Below are positions 1-5,883 of a DNA stretch of 9,435 nt, piece by piece. The notes under the pieces were generated by a model. The model saw only the letters and a program-made list of their open reading frames with translations, searched no databases and was not told where the DNA came from. The position numbers and the translations under genes were made by a program. Source of the stretch: JAAYKM01 sp964411235. GTDB lineage: Bacteria; Desulfobacterota; Syntrophia; Syntrophales; JAAYKM01. The stretch is taken from positions 1 through 9,435 of the forward strand of contig CAYPKE010000098.1 in the NCBI GenBank assembly GCA_964411235.1, read 5' to 3'. The first letter of the stretch is position 1, and each line of letters begins with the position of its first letter.

Positions 1-842
1 ATATCCAGGGTTGAAACAAGCTGGCTTCTCACATCGCCTGGAAACAAGCTGTTGCCGTCTTTGCCGATGGCGGCAGTCCCGCTGATGAAGAGCATGCAGT
101 TGACGGGAAACTGTACCGCAACGGCACGGCTGAACAGCTTGCCGTAACTTGTCGGTTCGTTCTGAAGCGGCGAGGGTAACCTCCGGAGGAAAATCTTCTC
201 TCCGGAGAACGCACAGAATTCGAGTGACAGGGGGCGATTATCGGCAAGATGCCCTTCAATGCCCGTACTGGCAGGATAAAAGTGCCCTGGCGGCAGGCAG
301 GCCTCCCGGAAGAAAGCGTCCCGGGCTTCGTTCAAGAACACATAATCTTCAAGAATGTCGTCCATATAAAGCCAGGTCCTGGCGATGTCCGTTTCGCGCA
401 TCCCGTTTTCCGAAAGCAGTGTCCGCATTGCCTGGAAGGGAGCGGACATGGAAGCCATGCTCCGAGCCGTATCGCTGAGAAGCGGCGCGCTATAGAGCAG
501 GGTCATTCCCTCTGCGGAAACCTTCATCGCCTGACCGACGTTTTCGACCGACGCTGCGTTTCCTTTCTTGCGCGCGATGACGGCGGCATACTGAACGGGA
601 AGACCGGAATGCCCTATCAGAACCAGAGGTCGATTACACCGATCGGGCGCCAGACGCCGGACCGAAAACACTTCGGCCTTGTCCGCCAGTTCCGGCGGCA
701 CGATGATCGTTTCCTGCAGCATATATCCGCCCTCCTCAACCAGCGCACCCGGCAGGGTAAATGAACCCTGCCCGCCGTGGGGACTGGCGGAGCAGAAGGA
801 TAGGCTGAAATCCGCTTCCTCCAGGATTATCTCATCCGTCAA
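1..842 (-). CDS. Chorismatase-like (FkbO/XanB2-type, RidA superfamily) protein, C-terminus beyond window
   Basis: The minus strand stays open for 280 codons from a TTG at 842 to the left edge. The start is set by a strong ribosome site (GGAGG at 855-851, 8 nt spacer) and by an in-frame stop at 860-858; no ATG fits. The product resembles chorismatases (FkbO, Hyg5, XanB2), which remove pyruvate from chorismate to give dihydroxycyclohexadiene- or hydroxybenzoate-type acids. Matching stretches are IARTWLYMDDI (residues 153-163), YPASTGIEG (189-197), FSRAVAV (237-243) and LFISGTAAIG (251-260), which parallel ARTWNY, PAATGIG, FARA and LFISATAGI as I recall them from FkbO. Families are about 330-350 residues, so some 50-70 residues are missing, including the C-terminal region that holds the catalytic glutamate; activity cannot be judged. 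Its first 11 nt overlap the preceding gene, implying translational coupling. Another RidA-fold protein remains possible. Confidence 0.75.
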   Translation of the reverse strand, partial: MTDEIILEEADFSLSFCSASPHGGQGSFTLPGALVEEGGYMLQETIIVPPELADKAEVFSVRRLAPDRCNRPLVLIGHSGLPVQYAAVIARKKGNAASVENVGQAMKVSAEGMTLLYSAPLLSDTARSMASMSAPFQAMRTLLSENGMRETDIARTWLYMDDILEDYVFLNEARDAFFREACLPPGHFYPASTGIEGHLADNRPLSLEFCAFSGEKIFLRRLPSPLQNEPTSYGKLFSRAVAVQFPVNCMLFISGTAAIGKDGNSLFPGDVRSQLVSTLD

Positions 843-2175
843 TATTACTCCCTCCGTTCATGGTTACGGCACCCAGATGCCCCGTAAAGCAAGTGTTTGC
901 GCCGTAGCTGTCGATGTTCCGGGAGAAAAGGGATTCCCCTTTCTCGATGTCCAGGAATTGAATGAAACCCGTCCCGCTGACGAAAAGCGCTTCACCATCC
1001 GGCGTGGGCATGATGCCGTAGCTGTCCCGGTGGCAGAGGTGGGGATAAAGGCTATCCTCGGCCGTCTCTTCCGTTTCCCAGTGAATCACCCTGTAAAGGC
1101 TCATGCCCGCCGCATCGATGAGGAAGACGCTGCCCGGATAGCCGGTTACCGCGATCAGGGCCTTATCCCGGTGTTTAAAGACCGTATGGGTCGTAATGCG
1201 ATGGAACCCGGGGGCGGTAAATTCGCCGAGCTTGACTGGGCCTTTGCCGGTCATTCTGTACTTCTGAATCGAACCGGGCCCGAAAATGCCCACCTTCACG
1301 CCGATCAACCCGATATGGTGTTCGGAGAGATAGAAGATCGTCGGATCATCCGGGTCGAACGCCACATGGCCCGCAGTTCGGAGCGATAATCGCCATTCTT
1401 CGCCGCTCATCGCATCCCAAACGAGGACGTCTGAGGGAATCACGCCAGTCCGTCCTTTTTCCAAAAGATTGCCGCTTGCCTTTTCTGCATGCAGGGGGCT
1501 CGCTGAAGCCGCTGCCCGCAACCCCAGTTCCGTCAGGACCAGATAACGTCCATCAGGGCTGACGGCCAACTGGTGCAGGGCGTCTCCGAAATCGCCCTGC
1601 CAGACCTGACTGATCCGGCCGTCGGCCAGGGTACTTTTCCATATCTTTACCCGGGCGGTCGCCTCAGGGTTGCAAAGGCGCCTGACCGTATCTTCCACCG
1701 GCCAGGACGCAAACCATAATTCGCGCCTTTCCCGATCGTACCAGTTGGTCGTGGAAAGCATGTCTTCACCGATACCGGGATCAACGAAGCAGGCGCATCC
1801 CGACTCCGGCGAAAGGTGAAGAAACCGATTGAAAAAATTCAAACCGACCTGGCACCACCCCTCTCCCAGGTCCAGATAACTGTGAGGGGCCAGGCAATAC
1901 TGCCACCATGACGCCTCGGGCATTTCGTAGGGGAAAGACCCCGCCGCAACAGCCCATTGCGTTCTTTGTTCCTCGAAGACCGTCTTTCCGCGGTCGACCA
2001 TCCCCGTCGTGTCGATGCGCAGGGACCGGACATCCGGCACGTCCTTCCGCAACAGGTAATGCGTCTGGATCATCGAACCCTTGTCCAGGGATGGGATAAG
2101 GATATCGGCCGTCCCGCAGACATCGCATGAAAGATGGAAGATCCCTGACGTTACAGGCAACTGCTCTTGGTACAT
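832..2175 (-). CDS. Beta-propeller-like protein of unknown function
   Basis: This 447-residue protein has no signal peptide or membrane segment that I can see. I do not recognise its family. Several stretches look like blades of a WD40/YVTN-type propeller: LAVSPDGRYLVLTE (203-216), GHVAFDPDDPTIFYLSE (269-285), ALIAVTGYPGSVFLIDA (339-355) and PTPDGEALFVSGTGFIQFLD (390-409). It is rich in histidine, including H325, H330, H335, H379 and H382 near blade edges, and has a CDVC pair at 17-20. These could bind metal, but that is speculation. The ATG at 2175 is chosen because GAGGAGGAG lies immediately upstream; an in-frame TTG at 2199 has no such site. The gene starts 20 nt after the ATP-grasp gene and overlaps the chorismatase-like gene by 11 nt, so all three probably work together. 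Possible roles are a scaffold or an enzyme of the same pathway. Confidence 0.8.
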   Translation of the reverse strand: MYQEQLPVTSGIFHLSCDVCGTADILIPSLDKGSMIQTHYLLRKDVPDVRSLRIDTTGMVDRGKTVFEEQRTQWAVAAGSFPYEMPEASWWQYCLAPHSYLDLGEGWCQVGLNFFNRFLHLSPESGCACFVDPGIGEDMLSTTNWYDRERRELWFASWPVEDTVRRLCNPEATARVKIWKSTLADGRISQVWQGDFGDALHQLAVSPDGRYLVLTELGLRAAASASPLHAEKASGNLLEKGRTGVIPSDVLVWDAMSGEEWRLSLRTAGHVAFDPDDPTIFYLSEHHIGLIGVKVGIFGPGSIQKYRMTGKGPVKLGEFTAPGFHRITTHTVFKHRDKALIAVTGYPGSVFLIDAAGMSLYRVIHWETEETAEDSLYPHLCHRDSYGIMPTPDGEALFVSGTGFIQFLDIEKGESLFSRNIDSYGANTCFTGHLGAVTMNGGSNIDG

Positions 2176-2195
2176 CGCTCCTCCTCGTGCCGGAA

Positions 2196-3080
2196 TCAAA
2201 GATTGGCCGCCGTTTCCGGCAATGGCTGCGACGGCAGGACGAACAGATCGCCCCAGAAATAATTGTACCGGTCAGGCGTGAAGGCATGGAGGCCGCAATC
2301 CGGATAGAAAGTCAGTTCTCCGAAGATGACGCGCCCCCCCACTTCATAAAAATCCACCCGCAGAAAGGGAAATCCCCGGGCCAGATCCTCGGCAATGGTT
2401 TTCATCGCTTCGAAATTCCGCGGTTTTTCGACGTGGATCTCGCTTGCCGGCTTTCCCTTGATCACCTTGATTTCCCGCCAGTTCATATCATAGCAGCGGT
2501 AACGCACCCCCCGGGAAGATTGGCGTCCCGTACAGACAAACATCGCTTCCGCTTTGCCCTGAAAACAATAGAACTTATAATCCAGCAGCTCCCCGATTGT
2601 CTCGTTTTCAAGATATTTTTCACAAATGATTCTCGGCGGGATGTGCTTGTACGCCCACTCGCGCCCGACGTCAAAATGGTTTGTCTTCAACCAGCCGGCC
2701 ATCAGGCGGCGGCATTTCCCCCAGTCAAGGTCCCTTTTGTTTTTGCAAATGAGGTCCATCTGCCATCCGTGGGTCGCCTTCAGAACGAAACGCTCGGGCA
2801 GGGATGCAAAATCGATCTCCTCCACTTTATCGAAAACGCCGTACAATTCGTTGAGCAGACCGGCATAGCCTCTATCCGCAAGATATCCCCGGACCGCGTA
2901 CTTGTCGGCCATGCGGGCCATGACCGGGCGCCGGTAATGCAGTTTGTACCATTGAAGCTTTTCGTTGAAGGTTCGGGGATGCCCGAGATCAGGAAGCCGC
3001 CCGTGGTTGAGCAGATAAGAGAATCGGATGAACACCTTGTCCGGAACCACCCGGAGCATTTTCAACAGGTATCGTTTCAT
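2196..3080 (-). CDS. TupA-like ATP-grasp protein
   Basis: This cytoplasmic protein of 294 residues matches the TupA-like ATP-grasp family, named after a Bacillus protein needed for teichuronopeptide synthesis and often found in polysaccharide clusters. The usual motifs are in order: FNEKLQWYKL (38-47), DKYAVRGYL (59-67), FVLKATHGW (98-106), IICEKYLE (151-158), DYKFYCFQGKA (167-177) and, at the C-terminus, RVDFYEVGGRVIFGELTFY (241-259). The last contains the D and E expected to bind Mg-ATP. ATP-grasp enzymes join a carboxylate to an amine or similar nucleophile through an acyl phosphate; the substrate here is unknown. Length is normal for the family. The ATG is preceded by TAAGG with a 5-nt spacer. 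It is the first gene of the minus-strand operon, 20 nt before the propeller gene. A surface-polymer role is the default from the family; its neighbours hint at a small-molecule role instead. Confidence 0.88.
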   Translation of the reverse strand: MKRYLLKMLRVVPDKVFIRFSYLLNHGRLPDLGHPRTFNEKLQWYKLHYRRPVMARMADKYAVRGYLADRGYAGLLNELYGVFDKVEEIDFASLPERFVLKATHGWQMDLICKNKRDLDWGKCRRLMAGWLKTNHFDVGREWAYKHIPPRIICEKYLENETIGELLDYKFYCFQGKAEAMFVCTGRQSSRGVRYRCYDMNWREIKVIKGKPASEIHVEKPRNFEAMKTIAEDLARGFPFLRVDFYEVGGRVIFGELTFYPDCGLHAFTPDRYNYFWGDLFVLPSQPLPETAANL

Positions 3081-3156
3081 GGCGGCCTTACTTCTTACCG
3101 GATAGTCTCCCCTTGGAAGCGCCAGAGTGTCTCTCGGTACTATGAATGTGCGGCCG

Positions 3157-3162
3157 TGTCAA
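3157..3162 (-). promoter_or_regulatory. Candidate -35 box for the ATP-grasp operon
   Basis: The minus strand reads TTGACA, a perfect sigma-70 -35 hexamer, about 77 nt upstream of the ATP-grasp start. No good -10 follows at 16-18 nt (TACCGA at 17 nt); TAGTAC lies at only 14 nt. The promoter assignment is therefore weak. Confidence 0.25.
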
Positions 3163-3220
3163 CTTATTACCTCGACAATTGAATAGATCAATGTCCGTCA
3201 TTCGGCAAAAAGACGGTTTC

Positions 3221-3253
3221 CACAATGATAATGATTGGATGTCTAATCATGAT
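3221..3253. promoter_or_regulatory. Operator-like repeats, with a Fur-box-like word
   Basis: Positions 3221-3239 match the 19-bp Escherichia coli Fur consensus at 13 positions. Overlapping it is a perfect inverted repeat, ATGATT at 3231-3236 and AATCAT at 3245-3250 with an 8-nt spacer, and ATCATGAT at 3246-3253 is itself palindromic. The site lies between divergent genes, where an operator would be expected. However, it is AT-rich and some 60 nt from the best -35 candidate, so a regulator is only possible. Confidence 0.25.
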
Positions 3254-3299
3254 GCCATGTCGCAATTTGTTTTTTCCATTCCGGGCGAGCGCAGCGCGA

Positions 3300-3330
3300 G
3301 CCGGATCCATGCTGTGTTCATGCGTCCGGC
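3300..3330. repeat. Imperfect inverted repeat (hairpin)
   Basis: GCCGGATCCATG and CATGCGTCCGGC pair at 10 of 12 positions around a 7-nt loop. It sits in the divergent intergenic region with no T-tract, so it is not a typical terminator. It could be a protein-binding site or a dispersed repeat unit. Confidence 0.4.
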
Positions 3331-3404
3331 ATGACGTTTTCAATCTTTGCTTACCGGTGTCATAGACATTTTTGCCGCGGGGTGGTGCGTTCGTCAAGGT
3401 TGGA

Positions 3405-3433
3405 TTGCTTAAAAATATTTCCGATGATAAACT
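3405..3433 (+). promoter_or_regulatory. Candidate promoter for the plus-strand genes
   Basis: TTGCTT (3 of 6 matches to the -35 consensus) and TAAACT (4 of 6 to the -10) are separated by exactly 17 nt in an AT-rich patch. Transcription would start near 3440, just before an AAGGGGGG ribosome-site-like run. The match is modest. Confidence 0.3.
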
Positions 3434-3456
3434 CTGCCAACTTTCAAGGGGGGATA

Positions 3457-3600
3457 TTGGCGTACACCATGGAACCGCGTCACGGGAATTTATCAACGGA
3501 TACGCCGGTCGCCTGCCCGGACTGCGATCTTCTCCCTTCTGCTTGTCGCCAACCTCGAGACCCAGCACGGCGTGTCCCCATCGACCATGGAAAGGATTGA
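3457..3600 (+). CDS. Possible 47-residue ORF with PqiA-like CPDCDLL motif
   Basis: A short frame runs from TTG at 3457 (or ATG at 3469, 43 residues) to a TGA ending 5 nt before the methyltransferase start. AAGG at 3446-3449 lies 7 nt before the TTG and gives a plausible ribosome site. The peptide contains VACPDCDLLP followed by one further cysteine 7 residues after the second Cys. CPxCDLL is characteristic of the first zinc ribbon of paraquat-inducible protein A (PqiA), but the rest is arginine- and proline-rich and lacks the second CxxC and all membrane helices. It is either a decayed PqiA N-terminus, a small leader peptide, or a chance frame. A second frame over 3529-3614 also looks faintly coding, which would fit decay by frameshift. 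Confidence 0.3.
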   Translation: MAYTMEPRHGNLSTDTPVACPDCDLLPSACRQPRDPARRVPIDHGKD

Positions 3601-3605
3601 AAAGC

Positions 3606-4367
3606 ATGACACAGTGGTATGAAGCCTTGTTCGAAAATTACGGCGAAAAATACGACCAGGAAATCTTTACCCAAGGCACCCTGGGAGAGTGCGACTTCAT
3701 CGAAAAGGAAATCGGATATGACCGCTCCCTGTGGATCCTCGACATCGGCTGCGGGACCGGAAGGCACGCCATCGAACTGGCCCGGCGCGGCTATGACGTC
3801 GTGGGCGTCGATCTTTCGGACTCCCTTCTGCAGCGGGCGAGGCAAAAAGCCGCAGAGCAGGGCGTGAACGTCCTTTTTGAAAAGCACGACGCCAGGAAGC
3901 TTCCCTACCGCAACGCCTTTCATGTCGTCCTCATGATCTGCGAAGGGGCCTTTCCCTTGATGGAAACGGATGAAATGAATTTCCGTATCCTCCGGAATGC
4001 AGCCCGCGCCCTTTTGCCCCAAGGGAAATTGATCATGACCACCCTCAACGGCCTGTTTCCGCTGTTCCACTCCGTGAAGGATTTCCTCGACGCCCATCAA
4101 CAGGAGGGGGGCGCATCCTATGACAGGCATTCATTCGACCTGATGACCTTCCGCGATTACAACACCACCTGCGTGGAAGACGATCTGGGAAACACCAAAA
4201 CCTTTGCCTGCAGTGAGCGATACTACGTCCCTTCCGAAATCACCTGGCTTCTGAAATCGCTGCGCTTCAAAACCGTCGACCTGTACGGAGCAAAGCTCGG
4301 CGCCTTCAGTCGCCAGGATGCCTTGCGGACGGATGATTATGAAATGCTGGTCATCGCCCGGAAGTGA
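3606..4367 (+). CDS. Class I SAM-dependent methyltransferase
   Basis: This soluble 253-residue protein has a Rossmann-type methyltransferase domain. Motif I, ILDIGCGTGRHA, is at 44-55; the acidic residue that contacts the ribose of S-adenosylmethionine is D69 in VVGVDLS (65-71). HDARKLP (94-100) and CEGAFPLM (112-119) are the later strand motifs. The C-terminal half (about 150-253) would bind the acceptor, which cannot be named; small molecules are more typical than nucleic acids for this layout. The frame is open further upstream, but I chose the ATG at 3606 because the preceding 78 codons look non-coding and protein homology starts at MTQWYE. Upstream GGAAAGGA is a moderate ribosome site. 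It is followed 67 nt later by an SMR pump gene on the same strand and may share its transcript. Confidence 0.88.
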   Translation: MTQWYEALFENYGEKYDQEIFTQGTLGECDFIEKEIGYDRSLWILDIGCGTGRHAIELARRGYDVVGVDLSDSLLQRARQKAAEQGVNVLFEKHDARKLPYRNAFHVVLMICEGAFPLMETDEMNFRILRNAARALLPQGKLIMTTLNGLFPLFHSVKDFLDAHQQEGGASYDRHSFDLMTFRDYNTTCVEDDLGNTKTFACSERYYVPSEITWLLKSLRFKTVDLYGAKLGAFSRQDALRTDDYEMLVIARK

Positions 4368-4384
4368 TCATGCGGCATCGTCGG

Positions 4385-4401
4385 TCGCCTGCGAAAGGCG
4401 A
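4385..4401 (+). other. Small hairpin between methyltransferase and SMR genes
   Basis: TCGCCT and AGGCGA form a perfect 6-bp stem around a 5-nt GCGAA loop, 17 nt after the methyltransferase stop. No T-tract follows, so termination is unlikely. It could stabilise or segment the transcript. Confidence 0.35.
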
Positions 4402-4434
4402 TTCCTTACACCGTAATGAAAAGGAGTCCTTACC

Positions 4435-4767
4435 ATGCGGGAATGGTTTTTTCTTTCAACGGCCATCGTGTTTGAGGTCATCGCGACATCGACCCTCAAA
4501 TCAACGGAAGGGTTTACCCGTTTGTGGCCAACACTGGTGGTTGCGGCCGGCTACACCCTGGCCTTTTATTTTCTTTCCCTGACCCTAAAGACGATCCCCG
4601 TGGGGGTGGCCTATGCCATATGGTCCGGTGTCGGCACCACACTCATCGTGCTGATCGCCTGGCTGCTGCTCGACCAGAAGCTCGATTTCGCGGCCGTCAG
4701 CGGCATCTTTCTCATCGTCGCGGGTGTGGTGATTCTCAATGTCTTCTCCGGCAGTATCGCCCGTTGA
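4435..4767 (+). CDS. EmrE-type small multidrug resistance (SMR) efflux pump
   Basis: This 110-residue inner-membrane protein has four hydrophobic helices and the same length as EmrE. SMR proteins work as dimers and exchange protons for cationic drugs such as quaternary ammonium compounds. The essential proton/substrate-binding glutamate is E14. Y40, Y60 and W63 of the binding pocket are present, the last two in AYAIWSGVG (59-67). The helix-4 glycines G90 and G97 used for dimer contact are also kept, and SEGFTRLWP-like residues (here TEGFTRLWP, 24-32) match loop 1. AAGGAG lies 8 nt before the ATG. These features favour the EmrE/Qac subtype over the guanidinium exporter (Gdx/SugE), and no guanidine riboswitch is seen upstream. 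It looks fully functional, unlike the broken gene just downstream. Confidence 0.93.
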   Translation: MREWFFLSTAIVFEVIATSTLKSTEGFTRLWPTLVVAAGYTLAFYFLSLTLKTIPVGVAYAIWSGVGTTLIVLIAWLLLDQKLDFAAVSGIFLIVAGVVILNVFSGSIAR

Positions 4768-4784
4768 GATCCCGAATAATCAGG

Positions 4785-5202
4785 CTATCTGTTTTGCCGA
4801 TGGGCCTTCTCCACAATATTCTTTTCCCTCTCATACTTGCCGGAAGCAGGTACCGGGAGGTCAGGCAGGACAAGGCGGAACAGGTATTGAAAATGGCATA
4901 TCTTTGGAGTGAAGTGAAAGACCGGTTGAACGAAGACGCACGGAATCTCTCAGGGGGCCAGCAGCAGAGACTGCTGTATCGCTCGCGTCCTGGTCCTGCA
5001 ACCGGAAATCCTTCTTATGGACGAGCCCACCTCATCGCTTGACCAAACGGCAACGAATATTATTGAAGACCTGCTTCTGGAGCTGAAAAAACAATTCACC
5101 ATTCTGGTCGTCTCGCATTACCTTGAGCAGGTCAAACGCGTTGCAGACCGGGTCGTTTCCTTTTCTGACGGAACGGTTTTGTCCGCGTACGATACACAGT
5201 AA
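4785..5202 (+). pseudogene. Decayed C-terminal fragment of a PstB-type ABC transporter ATPase
   Basis: Only the second half of an ABC ATPase is here. Homology begins around VLPMGLLHNILFPL, just after the normal Q-loop; the Walker A P-loop is absent because the upstream DNA is the SMR gene. The signature LSGGQQQR is in one frame (codons from about 4948). Walker B ILLMDEPTSS, the D-loop SLDQ and the switch histidine in VVSHYLEQ are in another. The frames join if one base near 4971-4976 (AGACTGCTGTATC) is treated as an insertion. LWSEVKDRLN before the signature resembles the phosphate importer subunit PstB (LWDEVKDRL). The 5' loss and the frameshift are two independent lesions, so this is a pseudogene and not merely a read error. 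It ends 45 nt before the convergent nuclease gene. Confidence 0.8.
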
Positions 5203-5247
5203 AAAATAATTTTACCCGCCGTTCTTATCGGCTTTGTCAGAACCCCG

Positions 5248-5883
5248 TCAGTTTACTCGCAGCCTCCTCTTGAAATCGCGGGGACGCTCGTATTGGTCCC
5301 GGGACCAGATCCCCCGCCTGTTTTCCCGGGCTTCCCGCTCCGCCTGGAGAAACGCTTCCCTGTAAGGGCTGCCCTTCAGATACTCGACATAGGCCTCCGC
5401 CATGCCAGCCCGAATCATTTCCAGATTGATATTCCTGTCGTCCAGCCGGACGATGGCGACCATCCTCCGGTAGGAATCGATATCGACAACGTCGAGTTGG
5501 ACTGTCCGCTGTAAAATCAAGGACGACAGATACGATTTTGATTTGATTCCTAAGGGCTGCCCCGGTTTGGTCATCCGGCCCGTTTTACGGTCGTATTTCG
5601 GCGTCTCAGGTGCGTCAATGCCGTACAGCCTCACCTTGAGCTTCGTCTTTTCCCGGGTTTGAACGGTCATGGAATCACCGTCCGACACGTGGACAACAAT
5701 GCCGTTTACGGTACGGATGACATTTTGGGACGAAATCGCAGGGGGGAAAGCCAAAATTGCAAACAAGGCAAAACAGGCTACGGACAGGCACAAAGACATG
5801 AAAAGGCGCCGGCGGCATTTGCCGCCGCAACGTCTCCTGGCATTAATCCCCTGCCGTGCCGCTTTCTGAATTCCCGTCTGCAT
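5248..5883 (-). CDS. Exported or membrane-anchored SNase-family nuclease
   Basis: This 211-residue protein has a staphylococcal-nuclease (thermonuclease) domain, which cleaves DNA and RNA with Ca2+. Aligned to the S. aureus enzyme, the catalytic set is complete: D70 (SDGDS), R85, D90 and E93 (RLYGIDAPE) and R140 (SYRRM). RGIWS near residue 190 matches the usual C-terminal xxIWS. The N-terminus has a basic stretch (RRRCGGKCRRR, about 16-26) and a hydrophobic helix (about 28-50), ending near PPAISSQ, so the domain should sit outside the inner membrane. I chose the ATG at 5883, which shares one base with the upstream stop (TGATG); a GTG at 5886 is equally possible. The inner ATG at 5799 would lose the basic region. 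It is co-transcribed with the DUF3141 gene. Its natural role, such as nutrient release or DNA uptake, is not visible. Confidence 0.9.
   Translation of the reverse strand: MQTGIQKAARQGINARRRCGGKCRRRLFMSLCLSVACFALFAILAFPPAISSQNVIRTVNGIVVHVSDGDSMTVQTREKTKLKVRLYGIDAPETPKYDRKTGRMTKPGQPLGIKSKSYLSSLILQRTVQLDVVDIDSYRRMVAIVRLDDRNINLEMIRAGMAEAYVEYLKGSPYREAFLQAEREARENRRGIWSRDQYERPRDFKRRLRVN
5811..5826 (-). repeat. Perfect hairpin inside the nuclease 5' coding region
   Basis: GGCGGCA and TGCCGCC form a 7-bp stem with a 2-nt loop, within the codons for the basic N-terminal region. It may simply reflect GC-rich Arg/Gly codons, but could slow translation just before the export helix. Confidence 0.4.

Larger units (their letters stand above)
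3081..3605. other. Divergent intergenic region, 525 nt
   Basis: It separates the minus-strand ATP-grasp operon from the plus-strand methyltransferase. Contents are the -35 candidate, Fur-like/inverted repeats, a 31-nt hairpin, a candidate plus-strand promoter and the possible 47-residue ORF listed separately. A 139-codon minus-strand frame across 3188-3607 has no coding character. Confidence 0.7.

Noticed and set aside
1..60. Repeated GAAACAAGCT near the left edge as a possible array or direct repeat
   Set aside because: Only two copies occur, in different codon phases inside the chorismatase-like gene, with no conserved spacing or further copies.
249..1389. Plus-strand open frames opposite the left-edge gene and the propeller gene
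   Set aside because: The minus strand has chorismatase-like motifs and a strong start site; the plus frames have no recognisable content.
2173..2199. TTG at 2199 as start of the propeller gene
   Set aside because: No ribosome site precedes it, whereas GAGGAGGAG sits directly before the ATG at 2175.
2127..3182. Plus-strand 351-codon open frame antisense to the ATP-grasp gene
   Set aside because: The opposite strand carries all the TupA-like motifs in order, so this is a shadow frame.
3188..3607. Minus-strand 139-codon frame in the intergenic region
   Set aside because: Its composition is unlike the neighbouring genes, there is no domain, and it runs antisense to promoter-like and coding-like signals.
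4368..4434. Guanidine riboswitch before the SMR gene
   Set aside because: SMR genes often carry one, but there is no pair of hairpins with ACGR loops and the 67-nt gap is too short for the ykkC-I form. The pump is also EmrE-type, not the guanidinium-exporter type.
5218..5232. Terminator between the ABC fragment and the nuclease gene
   Set aside because: GCCG/CGGC is only a 4-bp stem with a 7-nt loop, and the T-rich run is displaced, so it does not meet the usual form.
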